From an uncultured Actinomycetes bacterium (GTDB lineage Bacteria > Actinomycetota > Acidimicrobiia > Acidimicrobiales > RAAP-2): a stretch of 55,305 nt of DNA. Below the pieces are notes generated by a model, which saw nothing but the letters and a program-made list of their open reading frames with translations, had not been told where the DNA came from and searched no databases. How positions within the stretch are numbered: the stretch's first letter is position 1; the number at the start of each line of letters is the position of its first letter. Made by a program: the position numbers and the translations under genes. The stretch spans positions 1 to 55,305 of the forward strand of contig CAIOSJ010000002.1 in assembly GCA_903860915.1 (NCBI GenBank), read 5' to 3'. Below are positions 1 to 9,219 of the stretch, one piece after another.

Positions 1-2
1 AA

Positions 3-89
3 GGGGCGGATGGTCCCGAGTTGACCTTCGAAGCGGTTGAGGGCCTCCCGCCATCAGTCGACTTGGAAGATTCAACTCCGACTGCCTAA
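3..89 (+). CDS. C-terminal end of an unidentified protein (partial, cut by window start)
   Basis: The third forward frame is open from the window edge to a TAA at 87-89 and encodes 28 residues, rich in Glu/Asp/Pro, ending in DSTPTA. An acidic, proline-containing tail followed about 40 nt later by a stable hairpin looks like the end of a real gene. Too little is present to name a family. It could still be a chance open frame, since only 29 codons are seen. Confidence 0.4.
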   Translation, partial: GADGPELTFEAVEGLPPSVDLEDSTPTA

Positions 90-128
90 TTTCTGCTCTG
101 CTCGGCCCTGGCATCGTTGGGGATTCAG

Positions 129-156
129 TCCTAATCTGCAGCACCGCGGATTAGGA
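129..156 (+). terminator. Stem-loop downstream of the truncated first gene
   Basis: Arms TCCTAATC (129-136) and GATTAGGA (149-156) are perfect complements. The pairing continues inward through 137-139 and 146-148, with one G-T wobble, giving an 11-bp stem and a 6-nt loop. A short T run lies at 170-174, 13 nt further on, so this is not a textbook intrinsic terminator. Its place after the stop at 89 suggests transcript termination or 3'-end protection. Confidence 0.45.
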
Positions 157-176
157 GACGTCGACGTAGTTTTTGT

Positions 177-509
177 CGGCACCAAGAAAACCCAGTGCTA
201 CTCTCACACGAGGTGGACCAATGAATGGGGTTCGGACAGTGTTGGATCTCACAGCTGCTGAGAAGGCGCCGTCGCCAGAAGCGTCCGCCAAGAAGTCCCC
301 ACTTGGGACGTAATCAGGTAGTTGCCTTGGGTATTGGTCGCCATACGATAAGCCCAAGGCCTGAGTTTTCATTACCAACCTGGTTGTTTGACCTCCGGCA
401 CCTATTCTCTAGCGGGTGTACGTAGATGTAGTGGACCTTGTCCTCGGCCGAGCATTTTCACCCCGGGTGGTCACAATGTGGGTTATCTCGTGAATAAGGA
501 CGGTCGCTA
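177..509. other. Non-coding stretch upstream of carD
   Basis: I see no convincing gene here. The open frames on either strand are short, lack a recognisable domain and have no good start signal. One further inverted repeat is present: GCCTTGGG at 324-331 and CCCAAGGC at 353-360, with a 21-nt loop. It may be part of the carD leader control region or nothing. Confidence 0.5.
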
Positions 510-538
510 CTGACCAATTCGTAAAAATGGAGTAGAAT
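510..538 (+). promoter_or_regulatory. Candidate sigma-A-type promoter of carD
   Basis: CTGACC at 510-515 and TAGAAT at 533-538 are separated by 17 nt and resemble -35 and -10 boxes. They lie about 50 nt before the carD start. A Shine-Dalgarno-like GAGGAG at 571-576 follows. Confidence 0.5.
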
Positions 539-586
539 TAGCAATCCCCCAACCCACTCAGGGTCCTCTCGAGGAGTTATTTCTGC

Positions 587-1078
587 ATGACCACTGTTCG
601 CAAGTATAAAAAAGGCGACCGGCTCGTTTACCCTCACCACGGTGCGTGCACCGTCGAAAAGGTGGAAAAGAAGGAAGCCTTCGGCGTCAAGCAGGACTAC
701 CTGAAGCTCAAAGTGGCCTACTCCGACCTCACCTTGATGGTGCCAGTGGCTAACGCTGAATCAGTGGGACTCCGCGACGTGATCAATGACGAAGAAGTCG
801 AAGAAGTTTTCGCAGTTTTACGCAAGAAGGAAGCTCGCATGCCGACTAACTGGTCGCGCCGCTTCAAGAATCACTCCGAAAAGCTGCGTAGCGGTGATAT
901 CTACCAAGTGGCCGAAGTGGTGCGCAACCTCTCAATTCGTGATAAAGACAAGGGGCTCTCGGCGGGGGAAAAGCGCATGCTGACCCGGGCTCGTCAAATT
1001 TTGGTCTCGGAACTCACCTTCGCTCTCAACGTTGACGAAGAAGCGGCCGAAGAGAAGCTCGCTTCGGCGCTGCCGTAG
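587..1078 (+). CDS. carD: CarD-family RNA polymerase-binding transcription regulator
   Basis: The 163-residue product has the CarD/CdnL architecture. An N-terminal RID/Tudor-like domain (about 1-70, with YKKGDRLVYPHHGACTVE) binds the RNA polymerase beta lobe. A helical C-terminal domain (about 75-163) contacts promoter DNA at the upstream edge of the bubble. In actinobacteria CarD stabilises open complexes, notably at rRNA and housekeeping promoters. The ATG is preceded by a GAGGAG ribosome-binding site. The stop lies 2 nt before the GTG of ispD, so carD heads a co-directional block with ispD, ispF and rlmB, an arrangement common in actinobacteria. Length and sequence fit the family well. Confidence 0.96.
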   Translation: MTTVRKYKKGDRLVYPHHGACTVEKVEKKEAFGVKQDYLKLKVAYSDLTLMVPVANAESVGLRDVINDEEVEEVFAVLRKKEARMPTNWSRRFKNHSEKLRSGDIYQVAEVVRNLSIRDKDKGLSAGEKRMLTRARQILVSELTFALNVDEEAAEEKLASALP

Positions 1079-1080
1079 CC

Positions 1081-1719
1081 GTGCGGATAGCCGCGATTGT
1101 CGTAGCGGCCGGTAGCGGCGAACGCTTCGGCGCGGCGAAACAGTTTTTGTCGTTGGGATCCTCGTCCATCACTGCCCACAGCGTGGCTGCGGCTCGCTCC
1201 GTAGCTTCTTTCGTCATCGTCGTGGTCCCGGCGGAATACGACGGGAGGGGCGAGGGTGCGGACGTCGTTGTTGAAGGTGGTGCGACTCGTTCCGCGTCGG
1301 TTCGTAGTGGCCTTGCCCACTGTGCCGGATACGACGCCGTCGTTATCCACGACGCCGCGCGACCTTTGGCTAGTTCCGACCTTTTCCATCGAGTGGTGGA
1401 CGCCCTCGGTCCTGACGTCGATGGTGCAATTCCCGGGGTGGCCGTCGTTGACACTTTAAAGATGGTGTCGGGTTCGTTGCCCGCCACGGTGCTGTCGACA
1501 GTGGACCGTGACACGGTGGTCGCCGTGCAAACTCCCCAAGCCTTTCGCCTCAGTGCACTACGCACGGCCCACGCCAGTGGCCTCAACGCGACCGACGACG
1601 CCGCTCTCCTGGAAGAAATCGGGGCGACGGTGATTGTCGTGGCCGGCGAGACGTCGAATCGTAAAATCACGACGCCCGACGATCTGGTCTGGGCACAGAC
1701 ACAGTGGGAGCTCGCATGA
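1081..1719 (+). CDS. ispD: 2-C-methyl-D-erythritol 4-phosphate cytidylyltransferase
   Basis: This 212-residue enzyme catalyses step three of the MEP isoprenoid pathway, MEP + CTP to CDP-methylerythritol. The N-terminal nucleotide-binding loop AAGSGERFGAAKQ (residues 9-21) is characteristic. The conserved HDAARPL segment (about residues 90-96) and a C-terminal NRKITTPDDL segment support the call. The start is GTG, 2 nt after the carD stop, and no other in-frame start gives a complete first strand. The last codons overlap the ispF ATG (ATGA at 1716-1719), implying translational coupling. The product is cytosolic. Confidence 0.96.
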   Translation: MRIAAIVVAAGSGERFGAAKQFLSLGSSSITAHSVAAARSVASFVIVVVPAEYDGRGEGADVVVEGGATRSASVRSGLAHCAGYDAVVIHDAARPLASSDLFHRVVDALGPDVDGAIPGVAVVDTLKMVSGSLPATVLSTVDRDTVVAVQTPQAFRLSALRTAHASGLNATDDAALLEEIGATVIVVAGETSNRKITTPDDLVWAQTQWELA

Positions 1720-2189
1720 GAATTGGCCACGGCTACGACGTCCACCGCTTCTCGAGCGACACCTCGCGCGCCCTGTGGCTGGGCTTGGTCGAGATTCCCG
1801 GCGCTCCGGGCCTCGAGGGCCATTCCGACGCTGACGCCGTGACGCACGCCCTCTGCGACGCGATCTTGGGCGCCGCGAATCTGGGTGACCTCGGTCGACA
1901 TTTTCCCGACACAGACGAAACGTGGCGCGCCGCGCCCTCGAGTCTCTTTCTCGAGCGGGTGGTCAGTCTCGCCAGCGAAGCTGGGTTCAGTGTTGAGTCC
2001 GCAGATATCACCATCGTCGCGCAAAGCCCCCGCCTCGCGGCGGCGATGCCGCTGATGAGCGAAGGTTTGAGTGCTCGAACGAAGTGCCTGGTAAGCGTGA
2101 AGGCCACCACCACCGAAGGTCTGGGGGCGATTGGTCGCTCCGAGGGAATCGCCGCTACCGCTGTTGTTCTATTGAAGGAGAATCCGTGA
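1716..2189 (+). CDS. ispF: 2-C-methyl-D-erythritol 2,4-cyclodiphosphate synthase
   Basis: The enzyme converts CDP-ME-2-phosphate to MEcPP in the MEP pathway, acting as a homotrimer with a divalent metal. The chosen ATG at 1716 gives the canonical start MRIGHGYDVHRF, with metal ligands Asp8 and His10. The GHSDADAVTHAL segment supplies the third metal ligand, and DLGRHFPDTD follows. The 157-residue length is exactly that of the family. An in-frame GTG at 1704 would add four residues but is less likely than the ATGA overlap with ispD. The stop overlaps the rlmB GTG. The kinase ispE is not in this window. Confidence 0.96.
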   Translation: MRIGHGYDVHRFSSDTSRALWLGLVEIPGAPGLEGHSDADAVTHALCDAILGAANLGDLGRHFPDTDETWRAAPSSLFLERVVSLASEAGFSVESADITIVAQSPRLAAAMPLMSEGLSARTKCLVSVKATTTEGLGAIGRSEGIAATAVVLLKENP

Positions 2190-3058
2190 GTCCACGCCCC
2201 GCCCCCCGAAGTGGAGGACCTAAGGGTCGTCCCACTGGTCCTCGTCGTGCCCCCGGCAGCGGTCGCTCCGGCGGACCCACCCGCGGCCGTCCCGCCCCCG
2301 CCCACAAGAGTGCCCCCGAGGGTATTGGTGGTGACCAGGTCGAAGGTCGTCAGGCCGTTTTAGAACTGCTGATGGCTCAACGCCGTACCGTCAAGCGCAT
2401 CATGGTTGCCGAAGCCCAGGAGTCGGCGGACATACTGGACAAGATTGAAGACCTCGCTCGTCGTCGTCGCGTCAAGGTTGATCAAGTGTCCTGGGCTCGA
2501 CTCGACAAGGAGGCCCGCACCGAAGGTCACCAGGGTGTAGTGGCCTTCGCCGAGCGACTGCCCTCGACCGGTCTCGAAGAGTTGCTCCAAGTAGCGCACC
2601 CCTTCTTGCTGATCTGTGATGGCCTCACCGATCCTCGCAACCTCGGAGCCATTTTGCGTAGCGCCGAGGGTGCGGGTGTGACCGGCGTCATTTTGCCACG
2701 ACACCGCGCCGCGCGCGTCACCCCCGCGGTCACGAAAACAGCCGCCGGGGCCATTGAGTATTTAACCTTCGCCGAAGTGGGCGGGATTCCCGCCACGATC
2801 GACCGACTGAATAAGGCTGGCGTCTTGACCGTGGGTCTCGCTGGCGAGTCGAAGGATTCGCTCTACGATCTCGATCTAGGCTCAGTTCCGGTGGCGCTGG
2901 TCGTCGGTGGCGAACAAAATGGCCTCTCGGCCCTCACGCGAAAGCGTTGTCAGGCGGTGGTCTCCATCCCCCAGTTGGGAACCATTAGTTCGTTGAACGC
3001 GGGCGTCGCAGCATCCGTGGCGGCCTTTGAAGTGGCCCGCCAACGGGCGATGCACTAG
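2186..3058 (+). CDS. rlmB: 23S rRNA 2'-O-ribose methyltransferase, SpoU/TrmH family
   Basis: The family 2'-O-methylates guanosine 2251 of 23S rRNA using SAM. The product (290 residues) starts with a basic, Pro/Gly/Arg-rich disordered tail (about 1-50), then the substrate-binding domain (EGRQAVLELL). The SPOUT knot follows with its three motifs: NLGAILRSAEGAGV, VVGGEQNGLS and IPQLGTISSLNAGVAASV. The GTG start at 2186 overlaps the ispF stop and has GAAGGAG at 2174-2180. In many actinobacteria cysS sits between ispF and this gene; here it is absent. The stop interlocks with that of mscL on the other strand (CTAG at 3055-3058). Confidence 0.93.
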   Translation: MSPRPAPRSGGPKGRPTGPRRAPGSGRSGGPTRGRPAPAHKSAPEGIGGDQVEGRQAVLELLMAQRRTVKRIMVAEAQESADILDKIEDLARRRRVKVDQVSWARLDKEARTEGHQGVVAFAERLPSTGLEELLQVAHPFLLICDGLTDPRNLGAILRSAEGAGVTGVILPRHRAARVTPAVTKTAAGAIEYLTFAEVGGIPATIDRLNKAGVLTVGLAGESKDSLYDLDLGSVPVALVVGGEQNGLSALTRKRCQAVVSIPQLGTISSLNAGVAASVAAFEVARQRAMH

Positions 3059-3516
3059 CTCTTCTGCTCGTCGTCAGCGGGGACTGGCACCCAACTGTCC
3101 CCGAGCACTTCGGTGCACATGGGGCAACGCCGTGCGCCCACGGAAATATCTGAGCGACAGGCCGGGCAGGGTGACTTGATGGCCACGTCAATGCCCAATC
3201 GACTGCGCAGCGCACCGAGTGGCTTCACCACGAAGAAGAAGAGCACCGCAGCCACGATGAGCAGCGAAATCACCGCGTTGATGAGGGCTCCGTATTCAAA
3301 GGAACTGCCACGAATCGTGAAGTGAAGCTGGGCGAAGTTGGTGTGACCCATCAGGGCGCTAATGATGGGGGTGAACATGCCGGTAACGATGGAGTTCACG
3401 ACGGCCGTAAAGGCTGCACCAATCGCCACTCCGATGGCGAGATCGATGGCGTTGGCCCGGACTACGAAGGTTCGAAACTCGTGCAGAGTGCTCTTTGATC
3501 CCTTAAAAATCCTCAT
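3055..3516 (-). CDS. mscL: MscL large-conductance mechanosensitive channel with C-terminal zinc ribbon
   Basis: The first 105 residues are classic MscL. They comprise an amphipathic N-terminal helix, TM1 with NAIDLAIGVAIGAAFTAVV (the pore-lining region), a periplasmic loop and TM2 (about 79-98, INAVISLLIVAAVLFFFVV). MscL opens under membrane tension to release solutes on hypo-osmotic shock. Instead of a plain C-terminal helix bundle, this 153-residue protein ends in a ribbon with Cys117, Cys120, Cys131 and Cys134 (CPAC and CPMC), likely to bind zinc. The ATG has AAAGGAGC upstream and lies 18 nt after the 3' end of tRNA-Thr, so the two may be co-transcribed. Confidence 0.93.
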   Translation of the reverse strand: MRIFKGSKSTLHEFRTFVVRANAIDLAIGVAIGAAFTAVVNSIVTGMFTPIISALMGHTNFAQLHFTIRGSSFEYGALINAVISLLIVAAVLFFFVVKPLGALRSRLGIDVAIKSPCPACRSDISVGARRCPMCTEVLGDSWVPVPADDEQKS

Positions 3517-3534
3517 GCGGGCTCCTTTTTCCAG

Positions 3535-3606
3535 AGCCGGTGGAGGGATTCGAACCCCCGGCCAGTTGTTTACAAAACAACCGCTCTACCCCTGAGCTAC
3601 ACCGGC
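3535..3606 (-). tRNA. tRNA-Thr(UGU)
   Basis: On the minus strand a 72-nt cloverleaf is visible. The acceptor is GCCGGTG paired with CACCGGC, the anticodon stem GTTGT/ACAAC encloses loop TTTGTAA (anticodon TGT), and the T arm contains GGTTCGAATCC. The 3' CCA is not encoded. It lies directly upstream of mscL on the same strand. Confidence 0.95.
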
Positions 3607-3643
3607 GCACTACTCAAGGTTATCTAAAACTCACGCTACGACC

Positions 3644-3649
3644 TAGGCT
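3644..3649 (+). promoter_or_regulatory. -10 box (TAGGCT) of a leaderless transcript
   Basis: TAGGCT ends 6 nt before the GTG start at 3656, the spacing expected if transcription begins at the start codon. No Shine-Dalgarno is present. Confidence 0.55.
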
Positions 3650-3655
3650 AGGCCT

Positions 3656-4165
3656 GTGGCTTCGCTAGAACCAGACGACAACGAATACGGCACTACTCCT
3701 CGGGGTGGTTCGCACTACCAACCTCGACCCCGAACCGCCGTTGTGATTTTGGTTCTCTTCCTCGCCGCCGTCATCACTTTTTCCACCGTCACCACCTCGA
3801 CCCCGACCCCGGGCGCCGCCGATACGACCACCACCGTGACCAGCGGAGTGACGACGACCACGGTTCCGCGCTCCATGGTCCGCGTGCAGGTAGCTAACGG
3901 CACGGCAGTCAGCGGCTTGGCTCGTCAGTACACGCAGCAGTTGATGACCCTGGGCTGGAACACCCTGCCGGAACTCAACGCCGCCAAGGTCGCTTCCACC
4001 ATCATCTATTACAACGCCGGCTTCGAGTGGGCGGCGCGCGACATCGCAGCCAGTCTGCGGGTTTCTCTCGGGAGTCTGATTCCCCTGGGCGCTCAGACGC
4101 CGGTGGCGGGGGCGTCGGGGGACTCGGTGGTTGTTATTCTCGGCCCCGAACTAGTCCGCGGCTAA
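3656..4165 (+). CDS. Membrane-anchored LytR C-terminal-domain protein
   Basis: A 169-residue protein with a short cytoplasmic N-terminus and one membrane segment (about residues 29-46, VVILVLFLAAVITFSTV). A Thr-rich linker follows (about 47-75), then a LytR_C domain (about 76-169, VRVQVANGTAVSGLARQYTQQLMTLGW). This extracytoplasmic domain occurs at the C-terminus of LCP cell-wall ligases and as a stand-alone unit in actinobacteria, as here. A cell-wall role is inferred from the family; the biochemical role is unknown. The GTG start fits a leaderless transcript. The stop is immediately adjacent to that of gpgS on the opposite strand. Confidence 0.8.
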   Translation: MASLEPDDNEYGTTPRGGSHYQPRPRTAVVILVLFLAAVITFSTVTTSTPTPGAADTTTTVTSGVTTTTVPRSMVRVQVANGTAVSGLARQYTQQLMTLGWNTLPELNAAKVASTIIYYNAGFEWAARDIAASLRVSLGSLIPLGAQTPVAGASGDSVVVILGPELVRG

Positions 4166-4951
4166 CTAGTGCTCCGGGAGGGCCACTCCGAAGCGGGTGA
4201 GCGCAGCACGCAGCACTTCGACCGACATTGGTCGTAATTCTTCAATGGGTCGGTTACGGTGCCGACGGATCCCGAGGTCTACTTGGGCGATGGTCCCAAC
4301 TCCTCGCGTGCCCGCAACGTCGATCAGGAGGGCAATCTCGACTCCGTAGGCCGATTCGAAGCCGATTGTTTCAAAGAGTTCCCGTCGTCCCGCGGTCTCA
4401 CCAGCCAGGGGCTGACGAATTTCACCCAAGCCGGGAAAGAGCAGCGCCAAGATGGGCCGAGCCGCGATTTCCGTCACGCGCCCACCCCCGGTCGGCATGT
4501 CGAGCAGGGGACGCTCGTAGTAGGCCTTGACGAGTTCGATGCTGGGGTTTTCTAAGAGGGGCTGCAGGAGTCGGGGTACAAAGTCGGGTCGAGTGTTGGT
4601 GACGTCGGCGTCGAGAAAAACGACAAGCGCCCCCGTCGAGCTGAGCAGTCCGGCGCGCATGGCCTCGCCCTTCCCGCTCGGCCCCTCCAGATCTACCACC
4701 CGAGCACCGTGGCGCTCGGCGACCGTGGCGGTGTCGTCACTGGAGTGGTCGTTCACGACAATCACTTCGTCGACGAAGGCGCGCCCGTCGTGGTGCAGGC
4801 TACGCACGGCGTCGAGGACGGCGCCAATAGTGAGTGATTCGTTGCGGGCGGGGATGATCACCGAAATGGTGCAGTCGCCCTTGAGTGGCGTAACCACGTT
4901 CAGATCGAAGTCGGCTGTCCCGAGAGTCCAGGGCACGTCGGAAAGAGTCAC
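4166..4951 (-). CDS. gpgS: Glucosyl-3-phosphoglycerate synthase (GT2/GT81 family)
   Basis: The enzyme transfers glucose from an NDP-glucose to 3-phosphoglycerate, the first step towards glucosylglycerate and actinobacterial methylglucose lipopolysaccharides. The 261-residue product has an N-terminal GT-A fold with ISVIIPARNES and EVIVVNDHSSDDT, the subfamily loop EGPSGKGEAMRAGL and the metal-binding DAD (FLDADVTN). A C-terminal part holds PLAGETAGRRELF and YGVEIALLIDV, typical of GpgS rather than general GT2 enzymes. It is somewhat shorter than mycobacterial GpgS (about 320 residues). The GTG start is preceded by a TAGCCT box 6 nt away and no ribosome-binding site. Confidence 0.88.
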   Translation of the reverse strand: MTLSDVPWTLGTADFDLNVVTPLKGDCTISVIIPARNESLTIGAVLDAVRSLHHDGRAFVDEVIVVNDHSSDDTATVAERHGARVVDLEGPSGKGEAMRAGLLSSTGALVVFLDADVTNTRPDFVPRLLQPLLENPSIELVKAYYERPLLDMPTGGGRVTEIAARPILALLFPGLGEIRQPLAGETAGRRELFETIGFESAYGVEIALLIDVAGTRGVGTIAQVDLGIRRHRNRPIEELRPMSVEVLRAALTRFGVALPEH

Positions 4952-4957
4952 CGTTAC

Positions 4958-4963
4958 AGGCTA
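4958..4963 (-). promoter_or_regulatory. -10 box (TAGCCT) of a leaderless gpgS transcript
   Basis: On the minus strand TAGCCT is separated from the GTG start by exactly 6 nt. There is no Shine-Dalgarno between them. Confidence 0.5.
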
Positions 4964-4985
4964 GGTGACGCGCTCCGCCCCGCTC

Positions 4986-5016
4986 TTGACAGACCCTGGC
5001 ATTCCTCCTGTATAAT
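4986..5016 (+). promoter_or_regulatory. Promoter of the SAM-riboswitch operon
   Basis: Perfect consensus hexamers TTGACA (4986-4991) and TATAAT (5011-5016) are separated by 19 nt, slightly long. They lie immediately upstream of the riboswitch aptamer. This is the most consensus-like promoter in the window. Confidence 0.75.
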
Positions 5017-5022
5017 TACAAG

Positions 5023-5127
5023 CACATCAAGAGCGACTGAGGGACGGGCCCTGTGAAGTCGCGGCAACCAGTGTGATCCAAGAGCTAATCACTCATCACA
5101 CCAGGTGCCAATGCCCGTGCGATGAGA
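5023..5127 (+). promoter_or_regulatory. SAM-I (S-box) riboswitch
   Basis: The S-box conserved elements appear in order. They are AAGAG, P2 (5033-5038 with 5057-5062) containing GAGGGA and GGCCC, GCGGCAACC, P3 (GTGTGA 5071-5076 with TCACAC 5096-5101), then AGGTGCCAATGCC. Closing helix P1 pairs CACATC (5023-5028) with GATGAG (5121-5126), with one mismatch. The 3' strand of P1 runs into the ribosome-binding site GAGAGGG (5124-5130) of the gene starting at 5135. SAM binding should therefore hide the ribosome-binding site and block translation. No T-tract terminator is seen. The core order fits SAM-I rather than SAM-IV. Confidence 0.9.
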
Positions 5128-5134
5128 GGGATAT

Positions 5135-6381
5135 ATGAGTTTTGCCATTGGACTTCAGTGCCGAGAATGTAAGGCCACGTACCCGAGCGAAGCGCTCTTT
5201 GTGTGTGAGATCTGTTTTGGTCCGCTCGAGGTGCAGTACGACCTCGCGGCCGCCAAGGGAGTCGTCACCCACGAATCCATCGCCGCGGGCCCCAATTCGA
5301 TCTGGCGTTATCACGACCTGCTGCCCGACACCGGAGTGGGCCCCGTCGACCTCGGGGCCGGTTGGACCCCGCTACGACGTGCCGACCGCTTGGCGGCAGT
5401 GCTCGGTGTTCGCGAGCTCTACCTCAAGGACGACACCGTGAACCCCACCGGATCATTCAAGGACCGCGTGGTCTCGGTAGCCCTCTCCTCGGCTCGACGT
5501 CTGGGTTTTACCACGGCGGCTTGTGCGTCGACGGGGAATCTGGCCACGTCGGTGGCGGCCCACGCCGCCGCGATTGGCTGGCCCAGTGTGACCATCATCC
5601 CGGCGGACCTCGAGAGCTCCAAGATCGCCATGGCCGCCATCTTTGGTGGCACGGTGATTGCGGTGGAGGGCACCTACGACGACGTGAATCGTCTCTGTGC
5701 CGAATTGGTCTCCGAGCACCCCGACTGGGCCTTCGCCAATATCAATCTGCGGGCCTACTACGCCGAGGGATCAAAGACCCTGGCCTTTGAAATCGCCGAG
5801 CAACTGGGGTGGCGCACGCCAGCTCAGGTCATCGTGCCCCTGGCTTCGGGGTCCCAACTTACGAAGATCGCTAAGGGTTTTCGTGAGCTCGACGAACTGG
5901 GACTCACCACCGGCGCTGCGCCTATCCTCTTCGGCGCTCAGGCCGCGGGTTGTTCCCCCATCGCTCAGGCCTTCGCCGCTGGCGACGATACCGTGACCCC
6001 GGTGCGGCCGAACACCATTGCGCGTTCGCTGGCGATTGGGAACCCCGCCGACGGACCCTACGTTCTCGATGAGTTGCGCGCCCGTGGCGGCGACTGTGGC
6101 TCAGTGAGTGACGAGGAGATTCTCGAATGCATTGGACTTCTGGCGCGCACCGAGGGTGTCTTTGCCGAGACGGCGGGTGGGGTCACCATCGCCTCACTGC
6201 GTCAGCTCGTCAACCGAGGATCTATTGACCGTGATCAACCCATCGTGGCGATTATTTCGGGACATGGTCTCAAGACCCTCGACGCCGTTGTTGACACCGC
6301 CACGGTGACGCACACCATCACCCCGTCTTTGGCGGCGGCTCAATCAGTGTTATCGCCTCACCTAGTTATGGAGACCAGCTC

Positions 6382-6385
<4 letters not shown>
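5135..6385 (+). CDS. Threonine-synthase-like PLP enzyme under SAM control (possible homocysteine synthase)
   Basis: A 416-residue fold-type II PLP enzyme of the threonine synthase family. An N-terminal zinc ribbon (Cys9, Cys12, Cys24, Cys27) precedes the PLP lysine in NPTGSFKDR. A serine/glycine-rich cofactor loop (STGNLATSVAAHAA) and the C-terminal GHGLK segment follow. Annotated family members convert O-phosphohomoserine to threonine. Two facts argue for another role: expression is governed by a SAM-I riboswitch, and the next gene, overlapping by ATGA, is a MoaD/ThiS-like sulfur carrier. O-phosphohomoserine is also a possible acceptor for sulfide in homocysteine synthesis. I infer, without proof, that this may be a protein-thiocarboxylate-dependent homocysteine synthase. 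Plain threonine synthase is the alternative. Confidence 0.85.
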
Positions 6386-8360
<1,975 letters not shown>

Positions 8361-8380
8361 ACCTTTTTAAGGTGCAGTAC

Positions 8381-8413
8381 GAGGGACGGGGCTTCGGCCC
8401 CGTCCCTCTTTTT
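8381..8413 (+). terminator. Rho-independent terminator of groEL
   Basis: A perfect 12-bp GC-rich stem (8381-8392 with 8397-8408) with a TTCG tetraloop is followed by five T residues (8409-8413). It is the clearest intrinsic terminator in the window. Confidence 0.95.
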
Positions 8414-8498
8414 CTTGGCTCGCCAGTGACCCCTCGTTCTTCGCCACGTGGCTGGAGGCGAGTAATTCTCCACTGATGAGTGACCCCCTCCACCCTTC

Positions 8499-8504
8499 TA
8501 GGCT
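8499..8504 (+). promoter_or_regulatory. -10 box (TAGGCT) of leaderless hemQ
   Basis: TAGGCT followed by exactly 6 nt and the ATG at 8511, with no Shine-Dalgarno. The architecture is identical to that before 3656. Confidence 0.55.
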
Positions 8505-8510
8505 GGGGCT

Positions 8511-9197
8511 ATGACAACACCTGAACCACTCGGTCCCAAGACCGGCCTCAACGTAGTTCACCTCTTCTGCTCTCCCGAAGCAAGGGTGGACCGCGAGGCG
8601 GTCTCGCTCGCCGTAGAAGCAGCAATCGAAGGTGGCCTGCAGGTGGTCTCAACTGCCATCATGGGGGCCAAGGCCGACCTCTGTTTCATGGTGCTCGGAG
8701 AGAATCTCTGGGATTTACGTAAATTCCAATCACGTATTCAAGCGGCCGGCCTCTGCGTTGTTGAGAGTTACGTCTCGGTCACTGAAATCTCTGAGTACGC
8801 CGGTGGTATGCCCGAGAAGATGATCAACGATCGCCTCTTTCCAAATCTGCCCCCCGAAGGCTTGCGCGCTTTTTGTTTCTACCCCATGTCCAAGCGCCGA
8901 GGCGAGCAGAATAACTGGTACTCCCTGCCCTACGAGGAGCGTGAGTCGCTGATGCGCCAACACGGTGCTTCGGGTCGCGAGTTCAAGGGTCGGATCCTCC
9001 AGGTCGTCACCGGGTCCACCGGACTCGACGATTGGGAATGGGGCGTCACCCTCTTCGGCGCCCACGTCGATGATCTCAAAGAGTGCGTCTACACCATGCG
9101 CTTTGATGAAGCTTCCACTCTCTACGGTGAATTCGGATCCTTCTACACCGGTTTGGTGGGTTCTGTTGAGGACGTGCTCGATGCGGTGACGCCCTAG
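8511..9197 (+). CDS. hemQ: Coproheme decarboxylase (HemQ/ChdC, chlorite dismutase family)
   Basis: The enzyme performs the last step of the coproporphyrin-dependent heme pathway of Gram-positives and actinobacteria. It uses H2O2 to decarboxylate coproheme III to heme b. The 228-residue product shows FCFYPMSKRR (Tyr124 as the likely radical tyrosine) and LMRQHG (His151 as the proximal heme ligand), 27 residues apart as in characterised ChdC proteins. The segment WEWGVTLFGAHVDDLKECVYTMRFDEASTLYGEFGSF is the family's most conserved C-terminal part. The start ATG follows a TAGGCT box by 6 nt. The gene stands alone after the groEL terminator; other hem genes are not nearby. Confidence 0.92.
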   Translation: MTTPEPLGPKTGLNVVHLFCSPEARVDREAVSLAVEAAIEGGLQVVSTAIMGAKADLCFMVLGENLWDLRKFQSRIQAAGLCVVESYVSVTEISEYAGGMPEKMINDRLFPNLPPEGLRAFCFYPMSKRRGEQNNWYSLPYEERESLMRQHGASGREFKGRILQVVTGSTGLDDWEWGVTLFGAHVDDLKECVYTMRFDEASTLYGEFGSFYTGLVGSVEDVLDAVTP

Positions 9198-9207
9198 TCG
9201 GGCTTGC

Positions 9208-9213
9208 TAGGTT
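9208..9213 (+). promoter_or_regulatory. -10 box (TAGGTT) of a leaderless transcript
   Basis: TAGGTT lies 6 nt upstream of the GTG at 9220. No ribosome-binding site is present. Confidence 0.5.
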
Positions 9214-9219
9214 GATTTT

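Noticed and set aside
151..378. 75-codon open frame on the minus strand
   Set aside because: No ribosome-binding site, no recognisable domain and a base composition unlike the neighbouring genes. It lies in the apparently non-coding region before carD.
1026..2305. Long antisense open frames opposite ispD and ispF
   Set aside because: They mirror the strong codon bias of the sense genes, and the products are low-complexity Arg/Ser/Ala-rich with no domain.
5023..5127. Riboswitch considered as SAM-IV instead of SAM-I
   Set aside because: The GAGGGA/GGCCC elements of the P2 region and the AGGTGCCAA order match the S-box. The extra hairpin arrangement of SAM-IV is not seen.
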